This document shows, one piece after another, positions 51,387 through 60,894 of a stretch of DNA of 64,000 nt. The translations under genes were made by a program, and so were the position numbers. The notes under the pieces are model-generated. The model searched no databases, was not told the DNA's origin, and saw nothing but the letters and a program-made list of their open reading frames with translations. Source of the DNA: Sphingomonas sp. IC-11 (GTDB taxonomy: Bacteria > Pseudomonadota > Alphaproteobacteria > Sphingomonadales > Sphingomonadaceae); the NCBI RefSeq assembly GCF_021043365.1, contig NZ_JAJNDU010000004.1, forward strand, positions 186,001 to 250,000. The letters run 5' to 3'. Within the stretch, counting starts at the first letter, position 1. Every line of letters starts with the position of its first letter.

Positions 51387-51839
51387 CTATTGCCAGGAAC
51401 CGATGTCGGCGTTGATCCCGTCGCCACCTTCCTGGCCATCGGCGCCGTTGCTCCAGACATCGGCCGCGCCATGTTTGCCCGGCGAGGCATAGAGATACGC
51501 CCGGCCCCACGGATCCTCGGGCAGCTTCTTGATGTAGCCACCGGCCTGGTAAGCGGCAGGATTGGAAAGCCCCGCAGGCGCCGTCACCAGTGCATCGAGG
51601 CCCTGGGCCGTCGTCGGATAGCTGTTCTGCTGAAGCCGATAGAGTTCGAGCGCCTGCTCGATAGTGGCGATGTCGGCCTTCGCCTTCTGCACCTTCGCGG
51701 TATCCCCGGAAGGAATGACGTTGAGCGCCACGATGGTGGCCAGCAAGCCGATGATGACAATCACCACCATCAGCTCGACCAGCGTGAAGCCGTTCCGCTT
51801 CCGACGCTTTCTCAGTTCTTTGCGCATGATATCTCTCAT
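51387..51839 (-). CDS. gspG: Type II secretion major pseudopilin GspG
   Basis: 150 residues. Basic leader, prepilin site RNGFTLVELMVVIVIIGLLATIVALNV with Glu at +5, and the GspG-specific calcium-loop region (YPTTAQGLDALVTAP, LPEDPWGRAYLYASPGKHG). It forms the pseudopilus shaft. The ATG at 51839 overlaps the gspF end (ATGA). Most abundant subunit of the machine, expected to be cut by a prepilin peptidase (gspO) not present in this window. Confidence 0.97.
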   Translation of the reverse strand: MRDIMRKELRKRRKRNGFTLVELMVVIVIIGLLATIVALNVIPSGDTAKVQKAKADIATIEQALELYRLQQNSYPTTAQGLDALVTAPAGLSNPAAYQAGGYIKKLPEDPWGRAYLYASPGKHGAADVWSNGADGQEGGDGINADIGSWQ

Positions 51840-53059
51840 TGCCCCGCAAGCGTGTTGAGCTGCAGGATGGGAAGCAGGATGGATAGCACGATTGTCGCCA
51901 CGATGCCGCCCATCACCACGATGATCGCCGGCTCCAGCAAGGACATGGCGGTGGCGGTGAAGCGATCGAATTCCCGCTCCAAATAATCCGCAGCACGCTC
52001 CAGCATTTCGTCCAGCCGACCCGCCGCTTCGCCTGACGCCGCCAGATAGGTGAGCAGCGGCGGGAACACTCCGGCCCGCCGCATGGCCGAGGATAAACTG
52101 CCGCCACCCCGGATCGACTCGGTGATCTGGTCGGAGGCCAGCTTCAGCCGACGATTGTGGATCGTGCCGGCAGTCAGCGCGAGACCTTCGAGAAGCGGCA
52201 GGCGGCTTGCCACCATGGTGGCCAGTGTCCGCGCCATTCGGGCAGCATGAAGATCCCTCAGCAGCCGCCCAAGCAGCGGAATACGCAGCAGCCAGGTGTC
52301 AAAGGCCAGGCGAACCGGCGGCTGCCGGAGCGCGACCGCGAAGCCGGCCACCAGCACGGCAGCGACCAGCAGCATCAGCCACCACCAGCCGACCAGCACG
52401 TCGGAGATGCCGATCACGATCCGGGTCAGCAGTGGCAGCTGCTGTCCAACCGTGTCGAATTGTTCCACCACCTGCGGCACCACGAAGATCATCAGCGCGG
52501 CAACGACGCCCATGGCGACACACGCGAGGATCGTGGGATAAGCCAATGCCGTCAGCAGCTTGCCGCGGATTTCTGCCTGCCGCTCGAGGAGCCCCGACAG
52601 ACGCTCGAGAATGGCGGGCAGCGTACCGGAGCTCTCGCCGGCGGCGACCATGGCCCGGTATAACGCCGGGAAACTTCTCGGCTCGCGTCCCATCGCATCA
52701 GCCAGGCGGCGCCCTTCCACCACCCCTGCATGCACGGTCTGAACGACGTTGCGCACCTTCTCCTGCTCCGTCTGCCGCGTAATGGTGCGCAGCGATTCCT
52801 CCAGTGGCGACACGCGAGAAAGCGTCGCCAGCTGGCGCGTGAACAGGGTCAGTTGCTTGGCCGACATTTTCGGCCTGCCGATCTGCAAACCGAACAATGG
52901 TCGCCCACGCGCGGCGGGGGCGCTGCCCGGCTCGAGACGCACCACATACAGCCGCCGACGGTCAAGCACCGCCCGCGCCGTTTCCACGTCCACCGCGGAA
53001 ACATGGCCGCGCGTTTCCTGCCCGCGCGTATCAATGGCCAGATAATCGAAGTCGGGCAC
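51836..53059 (-). CDS. gspF: Type II secretion inner-membrane platform protein GspF
   Basis: 407 residues with the duplicated GspF domain: LFTRQLATLSRVSPLEESLRTI and MARTLATMVASRLPLLEGLALTAG, each followed by a pair of helices. Three long membrane segments are readable (ILACVAMGVVAALMIFVVP, WWWLMLLVAAVLVAGFAVAL, IIVVMGGIVATIVLSILLP). It couples the ATPase to pseudopilus assembly. A 112-base gap separates it from gspE, unlike the tight overlaps elsewhere. Confidence 0.96.
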   Translation of the reverse strand: MPDFDYLAIDTRGQETRGHVSAVDVETARAVLDRRRLYVVRLEPGSAPAARGRPLFGLQIGRPKMSAKQLTLFTRQLATLSRVSPLEESLRTITRQTEQEKVRNVVQTVHAGVVEGRRLADAMGREPRSFPALYRAMVAAGESSGTLPAILERLSGLLERQAEIRGKLLTALAYPTILACVAMGVVAALMIFVVPQVVEQFDTVGQQLPLLTRIVIGISDVLVGWWWLMLLVAAVLVAGFAVALRQPPVRLAFDTWLLRIPLLGRLLRDLHAARMARTLATMVASRLPLLEGLALTAGTIHNRRLKLASDQITESIRGGGSLSSAMRRAGVFPPLLTYLAASGEAAGRLDEMLERAADYLEREFDRFTATAMSLLEPAIIVVMGGIVATIVLSILLPILQLNTLAGQ

Positions 53060-53065
53060 GCGGCC

Positions 53066-53179
53066 TTACCCCCGACCGGCGCGCCAAGCGCGGGCAATGG
53101 TGCGAGCGGGGCTCGCCACGTTCGTTGCTTTCATGGCATGCCAGCAGGCACGGACAAGAGACTGATATTCTTCAGTCAT
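53066..53179 (-). CDS. Possible 37-residue ORF between gspE and gspF
   Basis: An ATG at 53179 overlaps the gspE stop by eight bases (ATGACTGA) and opens a 37-codon frame: MTEEYQSLVRACWHAMKATN then an Arg/Ala-rich end, TAA at 53066. It fills the one gap in an otherwise gapless operon. GTGAAG lies upstream. No homologue is recognised; it may be chance. Confidence 0.3.
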   Translation of the reverse strand: MTEEYQSLVRACWHAMKATNVASPARTIARAWRAGRG

Positions 53180-54755
53180 TGTCTTCACGCCGCGACACGC
53201 GCACCGCCTCTTCTGGGGTCGTCACGCCTTCTTCCACCATCCGGCGTGCAGCCGCGCTCAGCGTTTCGCTGCGCGCAAAGGCATGGGCAGCAATGGACGC
53301 TTCATCGGCGCCATCGTTGATCATGCGGCGAGTGGTTTCGTCGATCCTCACGGCTTCGAACACGCCGACCCGGCCCTTGAAGCCGCTGTGGTTGCACTCC
53401 CCACAGCCCGCCGGTTCGTACACCACCGCCTCACGCCCGATCCCCAGCAGCGGTGCCACGGTGTCGCCGGCCGACAAGGCACGGCGACAGGTCGGGCACA
53501 GCCGGCGCACCAGCCGCTGCGCAATGACCGCGCGCAGCGTGGAGGCAAGCAGGAACGGCTCTACCTTCATGTCACGCATACGCGTGATCGCGCCGACGGC
53601 GTCGTTGGTGTGCACCGTCGACAGCACGAGATGCCCGGTAAGCGAGGCCTGAACCGCGATTTCCGCGGTTTCGCGATCGCGGATCTCGCCCACCATCACC
53701 ACGTCAGGGTCCTGGCGCAGGATCGCACGCAGCCCGGCGGCAAAGGTCAGACCGACCTTCGCATTCACCTGAGTCTGCCCCACCCCCTCGACCGCATATT
53801 CGACGGGATCCTCGACGGTCAGGATGTTGCGGCTGCCGTCGTTGAGCAGGCGCAGCGCTGCATACAGCGTGGTGGTCTTGCCGCTGCCGGTTGGCCCGGT
53901 GACCAGCACGATGCCGTTCGGCTCGTTGACTGCCGCTTCCAGCATGGCGTGCATCGGCTTGGACATGCCGAGCGCGTCGAGGTCGATGCCGGCATTATCC
54001 TTGTCGAGGATACGCAGCACGACCCGCTCGCCTGCCCGGCTCGGCAGCGTCGACACACGCACGTCCAGCAGCTTGCCGCCCAGTGTCAGGCCCATGCGCC
54101 CATCCTGGGGCACGCGCCGCTCCGCAATGTCGAGCCGCGCCATCACCTTGATCCGGCTAACCACCACCGGCGCGACATGGGGCGGCATGCGCAGCGTTTC
54201 GCGCAGCACGCCATCCACGCGCATGCGGACGACGAGCCCGGTTTCATAAGGCTCGATGTGAATGTCGGACACGCCGTTGCGGGCCGCATCCGCGATCACG
54301 CCGTTGATCAGTCGAATTGCCGGCGCGTCGTCGGCCGTGTCCAGCAGATCCTCGGCAGTGGGGATGCCGTCGGCCAGCAGGTCGAGCTCATCGCCCATGC
54401 CGACCGCGGCAAGCGCCGTCGCCTGGCCGTCCATGGCGTAATTGTCGCCGAGCAGGCGGTCGAACGCCGCCGGCTCCAGCACCGTCACGTCAAACGGGCG
54501 ACCAAGAACGCGGCGCACCTCGATCAGCGCCCGTGGATCCGCCCCCTCTCTCAGGGCAACGGCGTCCCCGGACAGCGTGACCCCGAACTTGCGTGCGAAA
54601 GCATAGGGAAGCGACACCAGCGCGGGCGCATGATCGTGGCCGGCTAGCGATGCCCCCGATCCCTGTTCCGCGTCCATCGGCGCGATGGCTCCACCCGCGC
54701 CACCCGCCGCCGCCGGAAATGCGGGCGAAGACAGATCGCGGCCGGTCCTGATCAC
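53172..54755 (-). CDS. gspE: Type II secretion ATPase GspE
   Basis: 527 residues. Hexameric ATPase that drives pseudopilus assembly. Walker A GPTGSGKTTTLYAAL (about 285), Asp box (ILTVEDPVEY), Walker B (DPDVVMVGEIRDRETAEIAVQ), and the C-terminal zinc module (CPTCRR about 420, CGECNHSG about 450). The N-terminal GspL-binding domain is present (MDAEQGSGASLAGHDHAPALVSLPYAF, in parts). Start overlaps the gspD stop (ATGA). Confidence 0.97.
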   Translation of the reverse strand: MIRTGRDLSSPAFPAAAGGAGGAIAPMDAEQGSGASLAGHDHAPALVSLPYAFARKFGVTLSGDAVALREGADPRALIEVRRVLGRPFDVTVLEPAAFDRLLGDNYAMDGQATALAAVGMGDELDLLADGIPTAEDLLDTADDAPAIRLINGVIADAARNGVSDIHIEPYETGLVVRMRVDGVLRETLRMPPHVAPVVVSRIKVMARLDIAERRVPQDGRMGLTLGGKLLDVRVSTLPSRAGERVVLRILDKDNAGIDLDALGMSKPMHAMLEAAVNEPNGIVLVTGPTGSGKTTTLYAALRLLNDGSRNILTVEDPVEYAVEGVGQTQVNAKVGLTFAAGLRAILRQDPDVVMVGEIRDRETAEIAVQASLTGHLVLSTVHTNDAVGAITRMRDMKVEPFLLASTLRAVIAQRLVRRLCPTCRRALSAGDTVAPLLGIGREAVVYEPAGCGECNHSGFKGRVGVFEAVRIDETTRRMINDGADEASIAAHAFARSETLSAAARRMVEEGVTTPEEAVRVSRREDND

Positions 54756-56944
54756 TTGTCCCGCCGCTTGATGGTGACGGTGGAGTTGCGCTGCACGGGC
54801 ACGTTCACGCGCGGATCCTCGATGTTGCCCGGCACCGGCGCGGAGGGGATTGGCGCTGCCGCCCCCATGTAATCGCGCACCAGTTCGTCGATCGACGGCT
54901 CACGCGCCGGGTTGTGCTGCCCCTGCTGGAGCCGCAGATAACCGTAGCGCTGCTCCGTCACCCGGCGATTATCCTCGGATGATCGAAGGATCGTCGGACG
55001 GATGAAGACCATGAGGTTGGTCTTCGACCGCTGCCGCGCCTTCGACCGGAACAGGTTGCCGATCACGGGAATGTCCCCGAGCAGCGGCAGCTTCTCCAGG
55101 GTGCGCCGCTCATCATCGCTCAGCAGGCCGCCGATGATGGCGATCTGCCCATCGTCGACGGTAAGCGTGGTCTCCACCTCGCGCTTGTTCAGGATCAGGT
55201 CCGAATTATCGTCGCTGACCGGCCCTGCGATGGAGCTCACCTGCTGGTGGAGGAACAGCTTGATCGAGCCCGAGGAATTGACCTGCGGCCGAACCTCCAG
55301 CTGGATGCCGACATTCTCGCGCTGAACGGTGCGAAAGGCATTGTCGAAATTCTGGCTCAGCGCCTGGCCCGTGGTGATCGGGATTTCCTGCCCGACCAGG
55401 ATACGCGCTTCCTGATTGTCGAGCGTAATCAGGCTCGGCGCCTGCAGCAGGTTCGACGTGGTGTCGCTCTTCACGGCATTGATGATCGTGCCGAAGATCG
55501 TATCCCCACCGATGTTCCCGCCAAAGCCGGCGAACCCGCCGCCAGCGCCCAGAATGGAGTTGATCGCCTGCTGGGCCAGGGCGTCGCTGGCGGTATTGCC
55601 GGTGCTGGTGGTCGTCCGTGTTCCGTCGGGCGCCACCACCGTGGTCGTCGTCCCACCCACCTCACGCGCGCCGATCGCTCCTGCGATGGTCAGCAGATTG
55701 GGGGCGGAATTGGAAAAGCTGGTCGCGCCGAACGCCCCACCGGACAGGCTGCCCAGCAGGAACTGGAAGCCAAGGCGGCTGGCTGTCACGTCCGATACTT
55801 CGGCGACGATCGCTTCCACCAGCACCTGCTCGCGCCGGGTGTCGAGCTGTCGCACCACCTCCGCCAGCTGCCGCTGAATGTCGGCGGGCGCCGCGATCAC
55901 AATGGCGTTCGCGCCCACGAACCGCGTCACGACGGCCGGCGCCCGGCCACCTTGCGCCTGCACGGCGGCCTGTCCGCTCGATCCGCCGCCCGGCGCGCTT
56001 TCGCTCTGCGCCTGGCTGGCGGCGTTGGCGCTCGGCTGCCCGCCAGTCCCGTTGCTCCCGGTGGAGGCCCCGAAGTTCGATTGGCTGAGCTGGTTCTGCG
56101 GCACGGCGTCGGGGGTCTGCCCGACGAGTTGCTGAAGCACCGGCAGCAGCTGCGCCGCATCGGCATGTTCCAGGAAGACGACGCGGATTTCCGTGCCGCT
56201 CTTCGCCTTCTGGTCCAGATCGAGCGCCACTTGCGCCAGCCGCGCGACCGTTGAAGGATCGCCGCGCAGCGCCACGGAGTTCGCGCCCTCCACGGGCACG
56301 ACGCTGGCACTCGCCGTTTGCCCCTGCGCCGGCGTCCCCAGCAGCCCCTGAAGCGCCGTCGCAATGTCGCGGGCACCGGCGTTCTTCAGCGCGATGACGC
56401 GGGTCGAATTGTTATCGGTATCGATCCGCCGCAGCACTTCGCGCACCCGGCGGACATTATCGGCGAAGTCGGCGATAACGATCGAGCTGCCGGCCCGATT
56501 GGCGCTGACCGATCCTTGCGCGGAAACAAGCGGGCGGACCGTATCAACGGCCGATTGCGCGTCAATGGCACTCAGCCGCACGATCTCCGTCACGAACTGG
56601 TTTCGTGCCGCGCCACTGGTGCCGATCCGCCCCGGCTGGCTGGCGGCATTCTCGATCGGCTGAACACGCAGCGCGCCATTGGCGGTGGGCACCGTGACGA
56701 GGCCGTTGGCGCGCAGCGTGGAGAGGAACACCTCGAAATATTCGGACCGGCTGAGCGGTCGATCCGTAACCACCGTCACCTTGCCCTGAACGCGGCTGTC
56801 GATGATGAAGGTGCGCCCGGTCACCTTCGCCGCATCGGCGATAAACGCGCGGATGTCGGCATCGCGCACGTTCAGCGTCGTTTGCGCTTGCGCCTGAACG
56901 CCCAGGACGAGCGCCAGCGCCGGCGCGAGCAGCCAGCGCTTCAT
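54752..56944 (-). CDS. gspD: Type II secretion outer-membrane secretin GspD
   Basis: 730 residues. Signal peptide (WLLAPALALVLGVQAQAQ), N0 domain (LNVRDADIRAFIADAAKVTG), N1-N3 domains (RVIALKNAGARDIATALQGLLG, RVVFLEHADAAQLLPVLQQLVG) separated by a Gly/Ser/Gln-rich linker (about 285-335), and the secretin core (VLVEAIVAEVSDVTASRLGFQ, SLITLDNQEARILVGQEIPITTG). It forms the exit channel. No S-domain Cys-lipoprotein signal is seen; an outer pilotin is not in this window. Overlaps gspC and gspE. Confidence 0.97.
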   Translation of the reverse strand: MKRWLLAPALALVLGVQAQAQTTLNVRDADIRAFIADAAKVTGRTFIIDSRVQGKVTVVTDRPLSRSEYFEVFLSTLRANGLVTVPTANGALRVQPIENAASQPGRIGTSGAARNQFVTEIVRLSAIDAQSAVDTVRPLVSAQGSVSANRAGSSIVIADFADNVRRVREVLRRIDTDNNSTRVIALKNAGARDIATALQGLLGTPAQGQTASASVVPVEGANSVALRGDPSTVARLAQVALDLDQKAKSGTEIRVVFLEHADAAQLLPVLQQLVGQTPDAVPQNQLSQSNFGASTGSNGTGGQPSANAASQAQSESAPGGGSSGQAAVQAQGGRAPAVVTRFVGANAIVIAAPADIQRQLAEVVRQLDTRREQVLVEAIVAEVSDVTASRLGFQFLLGSLSGGAFGATSFSNSAPNLLTIAGAIGAREVGGTTTTVVAPDGTRTTTSTGNTASDALAQQAINSILGAGGGFAGFGGNIGGDTIFGTIINAVKSDTTSNLLQAPSLITLDNQEARILVGQEIPITTGQALSQNFDNAFRTVQRENVGIQLEVRPQVNSSGSIKLFLHQQVSSIAGPVSDDNSDLILNKREVETTLTVDDGQIAIIGGLLSDDERRTLEKLPLLGDIPVIGNLFRSKARQRSKTNLMVFIRPTILRSSEDNRRVTEQRYGYLRLQQGQHNPAREPSIDELVRDYMGAAAPIPSAPVPGNIEDPRVNVPVQRNSTVTIKRRDK

Positions 56945-57771
56945 TGTCCCGCCACCTGGATGCTGAGGGGCAGCGTCTGCCCGCCGCGATCCACCGTGAT
57001 CGCGATGGCGCCGCCACCGGCATATTGAGTGGCCAGTCGCTCGATATCGCCAGGCCCCTGCACCGCGCGGCCGCCGATCTCCGTCACGATGTCACCCTCG
57101 CGAAGGCCAGCAGCACGGAACGCCGCGCCGGAGCCTGCCGGCCGCACGACCAGGCCGTTGATCCGCCCACCTTCGACACGCGGCACAAAACCGATTTCAC
57201 GCTGAAACTGCTGCACTGTGATCCCTGAGGTAGAAGGCGTGGCGGTGGCCTGCTCGGCGTCGCCCGGCACGGGCGTCGGCGTGGCGGCACCCGCGGATTG
57301 ATCGAGAAACAGGTCTTCGCGCGCGCCGCCGCGCTCGATCGTCACATGATCGAACGCCACCGCTCTCAGCACCACGCCCGGCATGATTTCCTCGCCCACC
57401 GCGACGCTTTTTTGCACATTGTCCGGTCCCGCCAGGATCGCGGAGCCGCGACCCGTCGCCTCGTCGATCCGGGTACCGAAAAGGGTCAGTTGAAGCGAGG
57501 TCACGACTCCGGCACCGTTCTGGGCCGAGCCGCCGCTGATGCGGAAAAACGGGTCGAAACTGCGCAGCACGTCGCCCGGCGCGTTGGGCAGAACAACGCC
57601 CGCCGGTCGCCATTCGCCCAGGGGCGAGACCGGCGTCACCACCGTCCAGACCAGCCGCGCGCACTGGATCGCCAGCGCCCCGAGCAACAGCAGTTCCGCC
57701 AGCGAATAGACGTTCACGACGGGCATCCGCCGCAGGATCGCCTTCGCGCGGGCGTCGAAGTTCAATCGCAT
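56941..57771 (-). CDS. gspC: Type II secretion protein GspC with PDZ domain
   Basis: 276 residues. Short cytoplasmic start, one helix (AELLLLGALAIQCARLVWTVV), homology region (LQLTLFGTRIDEATGRGSAILAGPDNVQKSVAVGEEI) and a C-terminal PDZ domain (GRINGLVVRPAGSGAAFRAAGLREGDIVTEIGGRAVQG). It links the inner platform to GspD and helps choose substrates. It is the first gene of gspCDEFGHIJKLMN, which is unbroken down to gspN at 46504. Confidence 0.95.
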   Translation of the reverse strand: MRLNFDARAKAILRRMPVVNVYSLAELLLLGALAIQCARLVWTVVTPVSPLGEWRPAGVVLPNAPGDVLRSFDPFFRISGGSAQNGAGVVTSLQLTLFGTRIDEATGRGSAILAGPDNVQKSVAVGEEIMPGVVLRAVAFDHVTIERGGAREDLFLDQSAGAATPTPVPGDAEQATATPSTSGITVQQFQREIGFVPRVEGGRINGLVVRPAGSGAAFRAAGLREGDIVTEIGGRAVQGPGDIERLATQYAGGGAIAITVDRGGQTLPLSIQVAGQ

Positions 57772-57909
57772 GTATTTGCCAATCCCCGCGCAGCCGCCGC
57801 TATGTCCGCGATGTTACAGCGGCATTGCAAGCCAGTGTAATATCTAGGGCGTTCGCCGGCCATTCCTATCGGCGGCGCCCTGCGGCTGGTGACGAAGGCT
57901 CAGCGTTCG

Positions 57910-57935
57910 CCCCGGCCGGATCGACCCGGCCGGGG
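57910..57935 (-). terminator. Possible terminator of the TonB-receptor operon
   Basis: A ten-base GC stem CCCCGGCCGG / CCGGCCGGGG with a six-base loop, 44 bases past the receptor stop. It has no T-run, so termination here is only likely, not shown. Confidence 0.4.
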
Positions 57936-57978
57936 GCGGTGTGCTGGCGTAACGCTGGCCTCGCCAGCAAAGGTGGGA

Positions 57979-60801
57979 TCAGAAGGTGACGCTGGCGCCC
58001 AGCGTGAACATCCGCCCCTGCTCGTAGCGATTGATAAACACGCGCCGCCCGTCCTCGAAGGTTTGCCGCTCCTGGTAACGGGTGCCCGTCAGATTGCGGG
58101 CCTCCCCCTTCAGCTCCAGCCGCGTACCAAGGAAATCGACGGTCTGCCGAACCACGAAGTCCAGCCGGATGCCGGGGCGCTCGATGATGTCGGGCTGAAA
58201 GCCGACGCCGGACAACAGCGACGGGCCACGATTGGTCACGCGATCACTGGCGTAATTGAACAGCAGCGTCGCCTGCATGTCGTTGTCGCGATCCTCATAG
58301 CCGAGCTGAAGGTTCACGAGATGGTCGGACTGGCCGGTCAGCGGCGCTCCGTCGCGGAACTGGAGGTTAGCCGGGGCAAACCCGGCCCCGCACCGGCCCA
58401 GCGAAACGCCGAGCACGCTGGGCACGCACTGCTCGTCCGCGGTGATCTGCGACTGCGTATAGGTGTAATTGGCGATGATCACCGCCCGCTTGCCGGCCAT
58501 GCCCTCGGAGATGAAGTCGAGCGGCAGGTACTTCTGCACCTCGATCTCGCCGCCCCACAGGGTCGCCTTGGGCAGGTAGGTAAAGCCGGTCTGAAGCCGC
58601 GCGTCTGGCGTCGGATAGAAGCCAACCTGCTCGATCGGATTGTCGATCCGCTTGTAGAAGCCTGCTGCCGTGATCCGCTGGTCACGATCAAAGAACCATT
58701 CGTAGCGCGCTTCCAGATTGTAGAGCTTGGAGTCGCGCAGGTTGGGGTTGCCGAAGAACAGGCGGTCCGACTCGAAATCGCGGAACGCCTGGGGGGCGAG
58801 TTCGCGGAACTGCGGACGCGCGATGGTCTTCGCCGCGGCCAGTCGCAGCTGCATGTCCGGTGCGAAGTTCCAGGTCAGCGTCGCCGCTGGCAGGAAGTAA
58901 TCATTGCTCAGCCGCGTCGGTGCGGCACCGATCGGCGTCACTTCCTGCTTCGCCGTCTCGTACCGAACGCCAATGATCGCACGGATGCCATCGATCGCTT
59001 CGGCCTCTGCCTGAACGTAACCGGCATGGATTCTGAGGCTCGCGTCATAGGCGTAGGAGCCGTTCAGACCCGAGTCGAACCGCAGCTGGACGGCGTTCTC
59101 CGCCGGCGTGCCGGACGTCGCCACCGGGCAGCCGTTCAGCACGTCCGGGGACAGGAGGTAATCGGGGCGGAAGAGATTGCAGGGGAACGGGATCGCTCCG
59201 CCGGTGGCCGTCTGGAAAGTGAATGGCAGGCGAAGCGAGGATCGTTCGTTCTGCGAATAATAATAGCCGGCCGACAGGGTGAAGGGACGGTCGCCGGGCA
59301 GCTTGTAGGCAACGTCGGCCTGCCCGGAATACAGGTCCTCGTTCAGCTCGCTGAAGACGACGGTGGCAAAGCGATCGAACGCATTGGTGGCCTGCCACAC
59401 TCCCGGGCAGCTCAGCGCGCTGCCACCAACAGGGTTGGTCACCTGAATGTTGAGGCCGGTGTTGCAGGTGTAGATGAATTGGCGCTCATAGGGCGAGTTG
59501 CGCTTCGAATTCGCATAGGCGCCGCGCACATCCACCGACAGATCGTCGACCGGCTTGAACTCACCGACCAGCTGCGTCTCGATCAGCTGCCGTTCGAACC
59601 AGTTGGTGTTCTGCTGGAAAATCGGGTTGCCCGACGAATTGTTGTAAACCGTCGCGGCGGAGGCGCGCCCCTGCTTCAACGTGTCGTGGATATAGACGTT
59701 GGTCCAGCGGATGCGGTTCTCGTCAAATTCATAGCCGAAGCCGAGCAGCCCGTTCACGACCGCGCGATTGTCGGTGATCAGCGTGTCGAAGTCGTTCCGC
59801 AGCGTTCCGTCATTGCTGATCGTGTCCTGCTGCGTGGTGGCGCGGGTGCGCCAGGTGTTGGACACGCTGCCGGTCGCGATCATGCCGATGCGCCCCGGTC
59901 CGAGTTCGCCGACAAGACCCAGGTTGAGATCGGCTGACCAGTTTGGCGGAATGTCGAAATTGCGCTGAAGCAAGGTGGTCCGCGCATTGGACAGCTGCGC
60001 GACCTGCGCAGTCGGGATCACGCCCGATCCGTTTGGCGCATTGCGCAGGAAGTCGGGCAGTTTGCGCTCGCCCGAATCATAGCCGAGCCAGTCCGTCTTC
60101 GATCCGTAATAGGTGTTGCCGAGCTTGCCCGTGGTTTCGGTATCGATGCCCAGCGACCCGCCCATGGTGACGTAATTCTCGTCCGGAATGGCCTTGGTGG
60201 TCAGGTTGATGACGCCGCCGCCGAACTCCCCGGGATAATTGGCGGAATAGGTCTTCTGGACCAGCGCCGAACCGACGATGGTGGTGGGAAAAATGTCGAG
60301 CGGCACCGTCCGGCGCAGCGGCTCCGGGCTCGGCAGCGGCGATCCGTTCAGCAGCGCGGAGGAATAGCGGTCGCCAAGCCCCCGCACGAAGACATAGCCA
60401 TTGCCGACCACCGACAGGCCGGTGACGCGCGTCAGGGCGCCCGCGATATCGCCTTCACCTGTTCGTGCGATATCGGCCGTGGAAAGGACGCTGATCACCT
60501 GGGCGGTGGATCGCACGGTGTTCGGGATGTTCCGCCCGACCACCACGATGTCCCCGCCGGCCGCCGCATCCACGCCGGGAGCGGACACTTCCGCGCTCTG
60601 CTCATCGGCGGCCGTTGGGGCAGATTGCTGGCTGACGGCGCTCGTGTCCGTGCCTGCCGGATCGGCCGGCGGGGCGATGGTGCCGGTGCTCGGCCCTGCC
60701 GCCGGAGCGCCACCGGAAGGCGCGACCTGCGCCAGCGCGGCTGGGGCGACGAGCGTCGTCGTCACGAGGAGCAGGGAGGCGTAGAGGGCGCGCTGGCGCA
60801 T
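57979..60801 (-). CDS. TonB-dependent outer-membrane receptor beside the secretion operon
   Basis: 940 residues from the ATG at 60801 (MRQRALYASLLLVTTTLVAP, a signal peptide); the frame begins 20 codons earlier at 60861 but lacks a signal there. A Pro/Ala-rich segment of about 60 residues precedes the TonB-box-like DIVVVGRNIP and the plug (LSTADIARTGEGDIAGALTR, VRGLGDRYSSALLNGSPLPSPEPLRRTVPLDIFP). The barrel ends FTLGASVTF. The YVFVRGLGDRYSS plug type is typical of sphingomonad and caulobacterial receptors that pair with a surface lipoprotein, here the next gene upstream. Confidence 0.93.
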   Translation of the reverse strand: MRQRALYASLLLVTTTLVAPAALAQVAPSGGAPAAGPSTGTIAPPADPAGTDTSAVSQQSAPTAADEQSAEVSAPGVDAAAGGDIVVVGRNIPNTVRSTAQVISVLSTADIARTGEGDIAGALTRVTGLSVVGNGYVFVRGLGDRYSSALLNGSPLPSPEPLRRTVPLDIFPTTIVGSALVQKTYSANYPGEFGGGVINLTTKAIPDENYVTMGGSLGIDTETTGKLGNTYYGSKTDWLGYDSGERKLPDFLRNAPNGSGVIPTAQVAQLSNARTTLLQRNFDIPPNWSADLNLGLVGELGPGRIGMIATGSVSNTWRTRATTQQDTISNDGTLRNDFDTLITDNRAVVNGLLGFGYEFDENRIRWTNVYIHDTLKQGRASAATVYNNSSGNPIFQQNTNWFERQLIETQLVGEFKPVDDLSVDVRGAYANSKRNSPYERQFIYTCNTGLNIQVTNPVGGSALSCPGVWQATNAFDRFATVVFSELNEDLYSGQADVAYKLPGDRPFTLSAGYYYSQNERSSLRLPFTFQTATGGAIPFPCNLFRPDYLLSPDVLNGCPVATSGTPAENAVQLRFDSGLNGSYAYDASLRIHAGYVQAEAEAIDGIRAIIGVRYETAKQEVTPIGAAPTRLSNDYFLPAATLTWNFAPDMQLRLAAAKTIARPQFRELAPQAFRDFESDRLFFGNPNLRDSKLYNLEARYEWFFDRDQRITAAGFYKRIDNPIEQVGFYPTPDARLQTGFTYLPKATLWGGEIEVQKYLPLDFISEGMAGKRAVIIANYTYTQSQITADEQCVPSVLGVSLGRCGAGFAPANLQFRDGAPLTGQSDHLVNLQLGYEDRDNDMQATLLFNYASDRVTNRGPSLLSGVGFQPDIIERPGIRLDFVVRQTVDFLGTRLELKGEARNLTGTRYQERQTFEDGRRVFINRYEQGRMFTLGASVTF

Positions 60802-60894
60802 GATCAGGTCTTCCGGTGAATTGGCAAGGAGCGGGCCCGCCGCGGCGCTTGTCGCACGCACGGGCCCGCTACGGTCAGCAGTGGCGGCCGGGGC

